DNA of 64,000 nt from Klebsiella michiganensis (GTDB taxonomy: Bacteria > Pseudomonadota > Gammaproteobacteria > Enterobacterales > Enterobacteriaceae). The stretch is taken from NCBI GenBank assembly GCA_000963575.1, contig CP011077.1:1612001-1676000 (forward strand), given 5' to 3'. Below are positions 51,824-60,404 of this stretch, one piece after another (within the stretch, counting starts at the first letter, position 1; each line of letters opens with the position of its first letter). Made by a program: the position numbers and the translations under genes. The notes beneath the pieces were generated by a model. The model made no database searches, was not told the DNA's origin, and saw only the letters and a program-made list of their open reading frames with translations.

Positions 51824-52138
51824 ATGAACGTGAAAGCAAGTTATAAGCAGTATTTGCTTTGCCTGGCACTGGGCATTGCGGTTTCACCGCTTTCGCAGGC
51901 CGCATCCTCTGGCATTATCCATTTTCGAGGTGAAATCGTAGAAGGCGGCTGCCAGTGGGCTCCTGCCAATTCCAGTGTTGCCATGACCTGTACCGAAAAA
52001 GGCAAACCCGTCACTCAGACCGTTGCCCTCAGTTCCCTTGATGGCATAACCCTTCATAATGACAGTACGATGCAAACCCGAGTGCAATACCTCGACCCAC
52101 AGCGCAAAACAGCCGTGCTGTACGTGACTTACCAGTAA
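51824..52138 (+). CDS. ymdA: YmdA-like exported protein
   Basis: A 104-residue secreted protein with a signal peptide ending at SQA-A. GIIHFRGEIVEGGCQWAP resembles the start of a fimbrial-type beta domain, with two cysteines (GGCQ and MTCTEKG) likely joined. It takes the position of ymdA after csgC in E. coli, and the symbol rests mainly on that. GAGGAG lies just before the ATG. Function is unknown. Confidence 0.72.
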   Translation: MNVKASYKQYLLCLALGIAVSPLSQAASSGIIHFRGEIVEGGCQWAPANSSVAMTCTEKGKPVTQTVALSSLDGITLHNDSTMQTRVQYLDPQRKTAVLYVTYQ

Positions 52139-52140
52139 TT

Positions 52141-52173
52141 ACACGGCCCGTACAAAACGGGCCGTGTATTTTT
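52141..52173 (+). terminator. Terminator after ymdA
   Basis: ACACGGCCCG and CGGGCCGTGT pair over a short loop, followed by TATTTTT. Confidence 0.88.
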
Positions 52174-52241
52174 GGTTTCAGGCTGCAGAGCAGAGTAAAC
52201 TAGCGCGGGTCGGTTTGAGTTGAACGTATAGGGTTACTGCT

Positions 52242-52847
52242 GTGAAAAAAAGTTTGCTCCTTTCTCTTCTGCTGGCGGCACAGGCGGCCGGGGCGGTGAC
52301 GCTGGATGATATTCAAAAGCGATTTGCCGCCGTGCCGGTAATGCGCGCGCAGTTTGAACAGGAACGCCAGATAAAAGGTATGACGCAGCCCCTGCATTCC
52401 AGCGGGCGGATTGTGGTCACGAAGCATAAAGGGCTGTGGTGGCAGCAGCGTCAGCCTTTCCCGATGAGACTGGTTGTGGGGGAGAACCGCATGGTCCAGG
52501 TGATGGGAAACCAGCCGCCTCAGGCGATCACCGCTGAAAGTAACCCGCAGATGTTCCAGTTCAACCAACTGTTACGCTCCTTGTTTTATATTGACCGAAA
52601 AACGCTTGAGAAAGATTTCATCAGCGAATTTTCCGACCTTGGGGAGGGGAAATGGCGGCTGGTGTTAATTCCCTTCGCGGAAACGCTCAGTGGGTTGTTC
52701 CGCTCTATTACGCTGTATGGCGAGAAGTCGATTGACCGGATTGAGCTTAATGATGTGGAGGATGACTCTACGGAGATAACTTTCACGCATTATCAGTTTG
52801 AACCCCGCCGGCTTAGTCAGGATGAGCGCAAACGTTTCGTCTTTTAA
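52242..52847 (+). CDS. LolA-like outer-membrane lipoprotein carrier protein
   Basis: A 201-residue periplasmic protein with a signal peptide ending near AGA-V and a LolA/LolB-type half-barrel: LDDIQKRFAAVPVMRAQFEQERQIKG is the typical start, and SSGRIVVTKHKGLWWQQRQPFP the core. It is a paralogue of the housekeeping LolA. Such paralogues often sit in aryl polyene or exopolymer clusters, but no such genes are adjacent here. The GTG start at 52242 is followed by KKSLLLSLLLAAQ. The cargo is unknown. Confidence 0.8.
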   Translation: MKKSLLLSLLLAAQAAGAVTLDDIQKRFAAVPVMRAQFEQERQIKGMTQPLHSSGRIVVTKHKGLWWQQRQPFPMRLVVGENRMVQVMGNQPPQAITAESNPQMFQFNQLLRSLFYIDRKTLEKDFISEFSDLGEGKWRLVLIPFAETLSGLFRSITLYGEKSIDRIELNDVEDDSTEITFTHYQFEPRRLSQDERKRFVF

Positions 52848-52947
52848 ATAATGTCCCAGCATACGGGCCGGGTGGGGCATTGGTTGCGGGCTGAGTTTTT
52901 GATTGCGTTGTCGCCGGGCAACGGCATAATGTGCAAAACGTAATTAG

Positions 52948-52966
52948 AACGATAACTATTGCTATT
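52948..52966 (+). promoter_or_regulatory. Possible Fur box before fhuD
   Basis: GAACGATAACTATTGCTATT lies immediately before the fhuD start and resembles degenerate Fur hexamers (about 9 of 19 consensus positions). The neighbouring genes are iron-siderophore transport genes, which is the main support. Confidence 0.4.
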
Positions 52967-52969
52967 TAT

Positions 52970-53851
52970 ATGGATGTGTACCTCAGCCGTCGACGCCTGC
53001 TGGCGCTTTCTACCCTACTGCCTTTGGCGGCAGTTCTGCCCTGCTGGGCAGAAGCGAGTCGCTTTGATTTAGCACGCATTATTGCCCTGGAGTGGCGCCC
53101 GGTCGAAATGCTATTGGCGCTGGGGATCATGCCGATGGCCATCGCGGACAAGCGGAATTATCACCGCTGGGTCGGGGAGCCAAAGCTGCCTGATACCGTC
53201 GTTGATGTCGGGCTGCGAAACGAGCCCAACCGCGAACTGATGCAGCGTCTCAATCCCTCTCTCTTTCTGATCTCCAAAGGCTTCGGGCCGGCCGAGTCAG
53301 ACTTAGCGCCTATCGCGCCCTGCTGGTCGACCGCCTTTAATGATACTTCTGGCCGCCCGCTGGCGCTGCTGGAACAAGATCTCCTCAGGCTCGGGCAGTT
53401 TTTAGGTCGCGAGCGGCAGGCGGACGAACACCTGGCCCATTTTCACCAACAGATTGCCGCCACCCGCGGAAAACTGCCGGATAATCCCAATCCGCTGGTG
53501 CTGTTTTCATTTCTGGATAGCCGCCGGGTGATGATCTTTGGCCGCAACAGTTTGTTCAACGACCTGCTGGAGCGGCTGGGGATGCGTAACGCCTGGGATG
53601 GGAAAACCAATGCCTGGGGCAGCGCCATCGTGGGCATTGAAACCCTGGTCAGGCTGGAAAATGTTACGGCGATTTGTTTTATGCACGGCGATGATGATCC
53701 GGTCAAAACGGTGGCAAAATCTGCGTTATGGCGGGTTATGCCCTTCGTGCGCAATGGCCAGCTACACCTGCTGCCCGCGGTATGGTTTTACGGCGGCAGT
53801 TTTTCGGCGCTGCGTTTCTGCCAACTTTTGCCGGAGGCACTGTGCGCCTGA
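52970..53851 (+). CDS. fhuD: Ferric hydroxamate binding protein FhuD
   Basis: A 293-residue periplasmic binding protein of the FhuD type. A twin-arginine-like signal (LSRRRLLALSTLLPLAAVLP) opens the protein. RIIALEWRPVEMLLALGIMP and the SFLDSRRVMIFGRNSLFNDLLERLG helix are typical. It delivers ferrichrome-type siderophores to FhuB. The ATG at 52970 has no good ribosome-binding site. Its last 10 nt overlap fhuB. Confidence 0.9.
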   Translation: MDVYLSRRRLLALSTLLPLAAVLPCWAEASRFDLARIIALEWRPVEMLLALGIMPMAIADKRNYHRWVGEPKLPDTVVDVGLRNEPNRELMQRLNPSLFLISKGFGPAESDLAPIAPCWSTAFNDTSGRPLALLEQDLLRLGQFLGRERQADEHLAHFHQQIAATRGKLPDNPNPLVLFSFLDSRRVMIFGRNSLFNDLLERLGMRNAWDGKTNAWGSAIVGIETLVRLENVTAICFMHGDDDPVKTVAKSALWRVMPFVRNGQLHLLPAVWFYGGSFSALRFCQLLPEALCA

Positions 53852-55779
53852 TCCTTCTTTTACTCTGCGCCTTCACGCTGTTTTTGACCGGCTACAACTT
53901 CCAGCAAATGCTGCCCGCCGATCTCTGGTGGAAAGCGATAACCCTGCCTCAGGTCACCGATGTTTCGCAGATGCTTTTTCACTACAGTCTGCTGCCGCGG
54001 ACCATGCTTGCGCTGCTTACCGGAGCCGGGCTGGCGCTGGCCGGTTGTCTGTTTCAGCATATCCTGCGTAATCCTCTGGCCGAACCGGCAACCCTCGGGG
54101 TTGCGGCTGGGGCACAGCTGGGACTGACCCTCGCCACGCTGTTCCTGGCGGGGGCAGGGGAAACCGGTAAACAGCTTGCGGCGCTGGCTGGCGCAATGGC
54201 CGTCGGCAGCATTGTGCTAGGCGCAGCCTGGGGCAAGCGTATGTCGCCGGTCACGCTAATTCTTGCCGGGCTTGTGCTGGGATTGTACTGCGGGGCAGTG
54301 AAAAGCTTCCTCGTGCTGTTCAATCATGAACGCCTGCAGAACCTGTTTATCTGGAGCAGCGGGATGCTGAACCAGTATGACTGGGCCGGCGTGGATTTTC
54401 TTTGGCCGAGGTTATTGGCCGTACTGGTACTCATCGTATTAATGATTCGCCCGCTGGGCATGCTGGCCCTGGATGACACGGTCTTGCGGGGGCTGGGGAT
54501 GAAGCTGGCTCTGGTGCGCGTGGGCGGGCTTTTTTTGGCGCTGCTGCTGAGTTCGATGCTGGTCAGCGTGGTGGGTGTTATTGGGTTTATTGGCCTGTTT
54601 GCCCCGGTACTGGCCGGGATGTTTGGCGTCAGACGCCTGTTGCCTAAGCTCCTGGCTTCGATGGTGACGGGGGCGCTGCTCCTGCTGCTAAGCGATCAGC
54701 TGGTTATTTGGATTGGCAGTTTTTGGCAAGAGTTGCCGACCGGGGCCGTGACGGCGCTGGTGGGTGCCCCGTTAATGCTGTGGTTATTGCCCCGCCTGCG
54801 CCATCAGCGTCTGGCTGCTTCCGCTGATGTCAGCGCGGTTGCGGAACGCCGGCTTTCTCCCGGCACGGCGTGGCTGATTACTGCTGTCCTGGCGCTGGTG
54901 GCCTTATTGGCGCTGGGCGTTGGGCGGGAAAGCGGAGGCTGGTTTATCGGCATACAGGAAATGTGGCAGTGGCGCTGGCCGAGAGTGCTGTCGGCGCTTG
55001 CTGCGGGCGCCATGCTGGCGGCGGCCGGTACGCTGGTGCAAAAAATGACCGGCAATCCGATGGCAAGCCCCGAGGTATTGGGCGTGAGTTCCGGCGCGGC
55101 CTGCGCCATAGTGCTACTGATCTTTCTCGTGCCCGGCGACGTCAGCGCGTGGCAGCTACCGGCAGGGTTTGCCGGCGCGGCGCTCACGCTCCTGGCAATG
55201 CTCGTTTTAGCCCGTACCGGGCTCGCTCCTGGAAGGCTTTTACTGACCGGTGTGGCGCTGAGTACCGTCTTTGCCACGCTGCTCACGCTGTATCTGGCAA
55301 GCGGCGATCCGCGCAGTGGGTCAGTGTTGACGTGGCTGTCAGGCTCCACCTGGAAAGTGACCGGGCAGCAAGCGCTGGTGAGTGGGGGCATGGCGCTGGC
55401 ATTGATAGGGCTTACGCCCTTGGTACGTCGCTGGCTCACAATACTGCCGCTGGGCGGAGAGGCGGCTCAGGCGCTGGGGGTTGCCCTGAGCCGATCGCGC
55501 ATTAGTATTCTGGTGCTGGCTGCCGGACTTGTCGCCGCGGCAACGCTCTGCGTGGGGCCGCTGAGTTTTGTCGGACTGATGGCACCCCACATGGCGAGAA
55601 TGCTCGGCTTTCGCCGCGCAATGCCTCAGCTCGCTGTGGCAATAGCCATTGGGGCCGGACTGATGCTGTTGGCCGACTGGCTGGGCCGAAGCCTTATCTT
55701 CCCGTTCCAGATCCCGGCTGGATTGCTGGCCACGCTCTGCGGTGCGCCGTACTTTATCTGGTTGTTACGCAAAGCGTAA
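53842..55779 (+). CDS. fhuB: Ferric hydroxamate permease FhuB (fused double permease)
   Basis: A 645-residue protein made of two fused FecCD permease halves with about 20 helices, the FhuB arrangement. The half-repeats show GFIGLFAPVLAGMFG and SFVGLMAPHMARMLG, the two ATPase-contact loops, and NPLAEPATLGVAAGAQLG with NPMASPEVLGVSSGAA. The GTG at 53842 follows GGAGG and overlaps fhuD; earlier in-frame starts inside fhuD are rejected. No fhuC ATPase gene lies nearby, so it must share one encoded elsewhere. Confidence 0.92.
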   Translation: MRLILLLLCAFTLFLTGYNFQQMLPADLWWKAITLPQVTDVSQMLFHYSLLPRTMLALLTGAGLALAGCLFQHILRNPLAEPATLGVAAGAQLGLTLATLFLAGAGETGKQLAALAGAMAVGSIVLGAAWGKRMSPVTLILAGLVLGLYCGAVKSFLVLFNHERLQNLFIWSSGMLNQYDWAGVDFLWPRLLAVLVLIVLMIRPLGMLALDDTVLRGLGMKLALVRVGGLFLALLLSSMLVSVVGVIGFIGLFAPVLAGMFGVRRLLPKLLASMVTGALLLLLSDQLVIWIGSFWQELPTGAVTALVGAPLMLWLLPRLRHQRLAASADVSAVAERRLSPGTAWLITAVLALVALLALGVGRESGGWFIGIQEMWQWRWPRVLSALAAGAMLAAAGTLVQKMTGNPMASPEVLGVSSGAACAIVLLIFLVPGDVSAWQLPAGFAGAALTLLAMLVLARTGLAPGRLLLTGVALSTVFATLLTLYLASGDPRSGSVLTWLSGSTWKVTGQQALVSGGMALALIGLTPLVRRWLTILPLGGEAAQALGVALSRSRISILVLAAGLVAAATLCVGPLSFVGLMAPHMARMLGFRRAMPQLAVAIAIGAGLMLLADWLGRSLIFPFQIPAGLLATLCGAPYFIWLLRKA

Positions 55780-55910
55780 TACAGTGCATAAACCGGGACG
55801 TTCAAAATCAGTTTTGGGCGTTCCGCGTTCGAATTTTCATCCATCGATATAACTCGAATCCCGGCAGGCGAGTGCTCGCAGGGCATTTTTCTTGCAATTT
55901 TTGATTCCGA

Positions 55911-55947
55911 AACGATAATCACGATCAAAATCATAATCGTTCTTATT
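55911..55947 (+). promoter_or_regulatory. Overlapping Fur boxes before fcuA
   Basis: GATAATCACGATCAAAATC (55914-55932) and AATCATAATCGTTCTTATT (55929-55947) are two overlapping Fur-like 19-mers in the AT-rich leader of the siderophore receptor gene. They lie 30-66 nt before its start. Confidence 0.72.
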
Positions 55948-55976
55948 AATTGTTTTTATTTTACCAGGGAATTTAA

Positions 55977-58193
55977 ATGCCTCACCAACCTTCTCATCAG
56001 GTAGGGTTTAAACCGCGCCTGATCGCCGCGTTGATCGCTGCTGCCTGTATGCCCGCCGTCGCCGCGCCACAGCAAAATCCTCAGCAAAAAACTTTAGCCA
56101 AAGAAGAAACCATGACCGTAACGGGCTCTCCGGATAATCAATTCCGGGCGGGCGGTAACGATCTGGTGCCTGCTTACCTGGACGGGCAGGTGGCCAATGG
56201 CGGCCGTCTGGGCATGCTCGGTGAGCAGGATGCACGCCATGTGCCGTTCAACATCATCGGCTATACCTCAAAAATGATCGAGGATAAGCAAGCCAATACC
56301 ATTAGTGACATTATCCGCAATGACGCGACCATTCAGCCCGTGCGCAGCTACGGTAACTTCGGCGAATCTTACCGCGTGCGCGGTTTCCTGCTGGATGGGG
56401 ATGACATCTCTTACGGCGGCCTGTATGGCGTATTGCCGCGTCAGATAACCAGCACGGCTATTGCGGAGCGCGTTGAGGTGATTAAAGGCTCAACGGCTTT
56501 CCTGAATGGTGTTCCTCCGGGCGGTTCTGGCGTGGGTGGGGCCATTAATATTGAGCCCAAGCGTGCAGAAAATGAGCCGCGTACCCAACTTGGCGTAGAT
56601 TACACCGGACGCTCGCAGGTTGGGGGCTCTCTGGACACCGGTCGCAGATTTGGGGAAGACGATCGGTTTGGCGCCCGCGTTAACCTGCTGCACCGTGAAG
56701 GTGAGAGTGAAGTTCACGATCAGAAGAACCGAACCTCGCTGGCAAGCGTGGGGCTGGATTACAAAGGCGACAAGCTGCGAACTTCCTTCGATGGTGGCTA
56801 CCAGAAGATGACGGTACATAATGGCCGCATTGGGGTAGGGGTTGGGGCGATTACGCAGATGCCTGACGTGCCGGATAACCGCACAAATTACGGGCAACCG
56901 TGGGTGTATTCAGATATGAGATCTCGCTTTGCCGCGCTGCACAGCGAGTATGATGTGACGAACGACTGGACGCTTTACGGCGCGCTGGGCACCAGTGAAA
57001 CCGACGAACGAGGCAATTACAGCGTGCCTAAGTTGGTTGATAACAATGGTCACACCAGCCAGACTCGCCTGTCTACGCGTTACATTGCCGACGCTTTCTC
57101 CGGCATGGGAGGCGTGCGGGGGAAATTTGATACCGGCTTTATCGGCCACAGCGTGAACCTCGGCTATTCCGGGGTTTACCGTAAAACCCGCGCGGCCTAT
57201 ACCATGTCATCCAGTAAAACTGCTGTCGGGAATAATATCTACGATCCGTCTTATCTTGACCTGAGCCGTTTCCCGACCGTTGCCTCCGGTAGCAATATGG
57301 ACGACCCAACCCAGCGGAGCCGCACTATAACAGGCGGTGTCTCGCTCTCAGATACGCTCTCCGCGCTGGACGATAAGGTGTTATTGACCGTGGGCGCTCG
57401 TCGTCAGGACGTGCGGGTTCGCAACTACAGCTACACCGGTGTGGAAGACCAGAAATCGCGCTTTGACGCTTTCAAGGTTACGCCGGTTTACGGCCTGGTG
57501 GTGAAACCGTGGGAGCCGGTCTCTTTCTACGCCAACCATATCGAAGCATTACAGCCTGGGCCTACGGCAACGTCTAAGGCCACCAATGCCGGTAACGTGG
57601 TCGGTGTCGTGCAGTCGAAGCAGAACGAAGTCGGCATGAAGATGGACTTCGGCCGCGTGGGCGGTAGCCTGGCGCTGTTTGAGATCAAAAAGCCGGTGGG
57701 AATGATCGACGGCAACAATGTTTACGGCCTGTATGGCGAGCAGCGTAGCCGCGGCATGGAGCTGAACGTCTTCGGTGAGCCAGTGTACGGCGTGCGTCTG
57801 TTGGGCAGTGCCCTGTGGCTTCAGCCTGAAATGGTGAAGACTAACGGTGGGACAAACGACGGCAAGGACGCGATTGGCGTCCCGCGTTATTCCTGGTCCG
57901 TGGGCGGTGAGTGGGATCTGCCGTGGGTGCAGAACCTGACCGCGACGGGGACGCTGATCCGTACCGGGTCACAATACGCCAGCGCCGACAACAGCATCAA
58001 GCTCAACGGCTGGACACGGCTCGATCTCGGCTTGCGTTACAGCACGAAGGTTAACGAGCAGACGCTGACCTGGCGCGCCAGTGTGGAAAACGTCACCAAC
58101 GAGAAATACTGGGCTTCCGTAGACGACAGTGGTTCGTATATTACGCAAAGCGATCCGCGCACGTTGAAACTTTCTATGACTGTTGATTTCTAA
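55977..58193 (+). CDS. fcuA: TonB-dependent ferrichrome-type siderophore receptor
   Basis: A 738-residue outer-membrane receptor. After a signal peptide ending near AVA-A come the TonB box region (KEETMTVTG), the plug domain (ISDIIRNDATIQPVRSYGNF, YRVRGFLLDGDDISYGGLYG) and a 22-strand barrel ending in TLKLSMTVDF, with a terminal phenylalanine. It most resembles Yersinia FcuA. It should import ferric hydroxamates, working with FhuD and FhuB encoded just upstream. A terminator follows at once. Confidence 0.88.
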   Translation: MPHQPSHQVGFKPRLIAALIAAACMPAVAAPQQNPQQKTLAKEETMTVTGSPDNQFRAGGNDLVPAYLDGQVANGGRLGMLGEQDARHVPFNIIGYTSKMIEDKQANTISDIIRNDATIQPVRSYGNFGESYRVRGFLLDGDDISYGGLYGVLPRQITSTAIAERVEVIKGSTAFLNGVPPGGSGVGGAINIEPKRAENEPRTQLGVDYTGRSQVGGSLDTGRRFGEDDRFGARVNLLHREGESEVHDQKNRTSLASVGLDYKGDKLRTSFDGGYQKMTVHNGRIGVGVGAITQMPDVPDNRTNYGQPWVYSDMRSRFAALHSEYDVTNDWTLYGALGTSETDERGNYSVPKLVDNNGHTSQTRLSTRYIADAFSGMGGVRGKFDTGFIGHSVNLGYSGVYRKTRAAYTMSSSKTAVGNNIYDPSYLDLSRFPTVASGSNMDDPTQRSRTITGGVSLSDTLSALDDKVLLTVGARRQDVRVRNYSYTGVEDQKSRFDAFKVTPVYGLVVKPWEPVSFYANHIEALQPGPTATSKATNAGNVVGVVQSKQNEVGMKMDFGRVGGSLALFEIKKPVGMIDGNNVYGLYGEQRSRGMELNVFGEPVYGVRLLGSALWLQPEMVKTNGGTNDGKDAIGVPRYSWSVGGEWDLPWVQNLTATGTLIRTGSQYASADNSIKLNGWTRLDLGLRYSTKVNEQTLTWRASVENVTNEKYWASVDDSGSYITQSDPRTLKLSMTVDF

Positions 58194-58204
58194 TCCAATA
58201 ACAG

Positions 58205-58229
58205 AAACCCCGTTAAGGCGGGGTTTTTT
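58205..58229 (+). terminator. Terminator after fcuA
   Basis: AAACCCCG and CGGGGTTT pair over a TTAAGG loop, followed by six T. Confidence 0.9.
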
Positions 58230-58343
58230 GTGACTGATATCCGGACATTTTCAAAAGTTGTAATGTCCGGAAACGATAATAGTCATGTACGCGCCCCGTC
58301 CGACGAGAATAGACTACGGCAAAGTACAGTTGGAGAATGGTTA

Positions 58344-58874
58344 ATGAGTGAACGCATACAGGTCGTCCAGGGTGACATCACGCAGATTGAGGTCGATGTG
58401 ATTGTCAACGCGGCAAACCCTTCGCTGATGGGCGGTGGGGGAGTGGATGGGGCGATTCATCGCGCCGCCGGACCTGCGCTGCTGGAAGCCTGTAAAGCGG
58501 TACGCCAGCTACAGGGGGAATGCGCCCCAGGCCACGCGGTGATTACCGAGGCCGGGAACCTTGCGGTAAAAGCGGTGATTCACGCCGTGGGGCCGGTCTG
58601 GCACGGCGGTGAGCAGAACGAAGCAGAGCTTTTGGAGCTGGCCTACCGCAATAGCCTGGATTTAGCCGCCGCTAACGGCTATCGCTCTATTGCCTTCCCG
58701 GCGATAAGCACCGGTGTGTATGGCTTCCCGAAGGCTCAGGCCGCCCGGATAGCGTGGGATGTGGTTTACAAATACATTGGCCAGCGTCCGCTGCCGGAAC
58801 GCGCGGTGTTTGTCTGCTTTGATGATGAGAACACGCAGATTTATCAGCAGATTGCAGCCGGGTGTCATAAATAA
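58344..58874 (+). CDS. ymdB: O-acetyl-ADP-ribose deacetylase YmdB
   Basis: A 176-residue macrodomain protein. It binds ADP-ribose through VVQGDITQIEVDVIVNAAN and NPSLMGGGGVDGAIHRAAG, with FPAISTGVYGFP as the phosphate loop. In E. coli it deacetylates O-acetyl-ADP-ribose and also restrains RNase III and biofilm formation. The start at 58344 fits the family. In E. coli clsC (ymdC) follows; here opgC does, with no clsC between. Confidence 0.95.
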   Translation: MSERIQVVQGDITQIEVDVIVNAANPSLMGGGGVDGAIHRAAGPALLEACKAVRQLQGECAPGHAVITEAGNLAVKAVIHAVGPVWHGGEQNEAELLELAYRNSLDLAAANGYRSIAFPAISTGVYGFPKAQAARIAWDVVYKYIGQRPLPERAVFVCFDDENTQIYQQIAAGCHK

Positions 58875-58932
58875 ATCACACAGCTTTCATAAATTTTCAA
58901 TGTGTGGAGGCTATTCTGCCTTCGCAGAGACC

Positions 58933-58960
58933 AAAAGGCCGGTGTTTATACCCGGCCTTT
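58933..58960. terminator. Bidirectional terminator between ymdB and opgC
   Basis: AAAGGCCGG and CCGGCCTTT form a stem over a 9-nt loop, with short A and T runs on either side; it lies between convergent genes. Confidence 0.75.
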
Positions 58961-58966
58961 ACTGTG

Positions 58967-60127
58967 TTATCCAGCGAATGATTGTGGTGTGGCCGCTTTC
59001 TCCTTTGGCTTGCCTGAAAACAGGAAGCGAAGAAGGGGGATGCGCAGGTGCAGCTCGTAGAGCAGCAGTGCGATGCCGACCACAAAGACCAGCCCGCTAA
59101 AGAAGCCTAAGATGTTGGACGTGATGTGCGGCGTGATAAATGCGCCGAAAAACAGCGTCAGCGGGTGGTGAACCAGATAAATAAACAGCGATGCATTAAC
59201 GAAATAGGTCACTCGCGCGGATTTAAAATTCAGCATTTTATAGCCCAGCGAAAACACCACGTTGACCATCCAGAGCCCCATTAGCATGGTGATCACGCTT
59301 TCAGTTTCGTACATCCATGCATCGCCGCTGCCGTAGCGCTGGTTTAATAAATAAGCGGCAAACGCAAAAACCGCGCCCACCTGGCTCCAGCGTGAAGGCG
59401 TGGTGAACAGGATCTTCAGCGACTCGCGTTTGAATGTCAGCGCGCCAAGCATAAAGAACGGCAGATAGAATAGCGTTTGCATCACCACGAAATTAAACAG
59501 CCCGTCGCTTAATAACGGCGCGTGGATAATAAAAATAGTCCGGCGAATCGCGGCGTATAAAATGCCGAAGCCGAGAAATAAAAGTGAGAGTTTTCCCAGG
59601 GTGATTGGCGAATTATTATTCTGTTCGTTTCTAATTATAAAATTATTAATTTTTTGAAACAAAACCATGCCCAGGGTCGTTAATATCACCAGTACCAGTA
59701 AAAACCACAGGTGAGACACAAGCTCCCACACCAGCGTATTGTATTTTTGATAGCCGGTGAGCGTATGCCACAGGCCGGCTTTGTCGTTGATGTATTGCAG
59801 CATCATGAACTGGGGCAGCGTCAGCAGCGGTATCGCGGTAAGCATTGGGATGCCGACGCGCTCTACGCGCACGGTCCACCAGCGTTTCAGCGGGTAGCGC
59901 AGAAATAACATGTAGGAAAAGTAGCCAGAAATAACGAAGAACACCTGCATACGAAACGCGTGAATAAAATCATTAAACAGCGTCAGACTCGCGGAAGGTT
60001 CCGCGCTATTGACGTGCCAGTGATGGCTCGAATAGATTAGCGAGATGTGGAATGGAATCCCCAACAGCATCAACCATGCACGAATAGAATCCAGGAAAAA
60101 CTCACGTTGTTGCGGTGCTTTACTCAT
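58967..60127 (-). CDS. opgC: Glucans biosynthesis protein OpgC
   Basis: A 386-residue inner-membrane acyltransferase (family 3) with about ten helices. REFFLDSIRAWLMLLGIPFHISLIY and FFVISGYFSYMLFLRYPLKRWW are the family motifs, with the candidate catalytic histidine in GIPFH. It adds succinyl groups to osmoregulated periplasmic glucans made by OpgG and OpgH. It is divergent from opgG, as in E. coli. Confidence 0.96.
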   Translation of the reverse strand: MSKAPQQREFFLDSIRAWLMLLGIPFHISLIYSSHHWHVNSAEPSASLTLFNDFIHAFRMQVFFVISGYFSYMLFLRYPLKRWWTVRVERVGIPMLTAIPLLTLPQFMMLQYINDKAGLWHTLTGYQKYNTLVWELVSHLWFLLVLVILTTLGMVLFQKINNFIIRNEQNNNSPITLGKLSLLFLGFGILYAAIRRTIFIIHAPLLSDGLFNFVVMQTLFYLPFFMLGALTFKRESLKILFTTPSRWSQVGAVFAFAAYLLNQRYGSGDAWMYETESVITMLMGLWMVNVVFSLGYKMLNFKSARVTYFVNASLFIYLVHHPLTLFFGAFITPHITSNILGFFSGLVFVVGIALLLYELHLRIPLLRFLFSGKPKEKAATPQSFAG

Positions 60128-60404
60128 AATACTCCAGACATTTTCAGACTATTCGTCTTATCCTTAAGACCCTATCCCATCAGGCTAAAAGTCCAGTTCA
60201 GTCTACATATTCGTGGCAACCCTACACTAAGCATGTCATCCTGTCGCCAGGATGAACTCTTAAAGCGTAAGCAGTTGTCTTTATTTTGCTTAAACCCTGA
60301 GCCAGTACGCTGAACAAAGCGGTGATTTGGTTGTCGGAAAGCAAAACTTTCCATTAAAATGGATAGATTGATTTAAGCACACAAAGGGGGATGTGCTGGT
60401 TAAT

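Noticed and set aside
53728..53841. N-terminal extension of fhuB inside fhuD
   Set aside because: The GTG at 53842 with GGAGG upstream gives a proper hydrophobic N-terminus; the extension would be antiparallel to no known family sequence and overlaps fhuD heavily.
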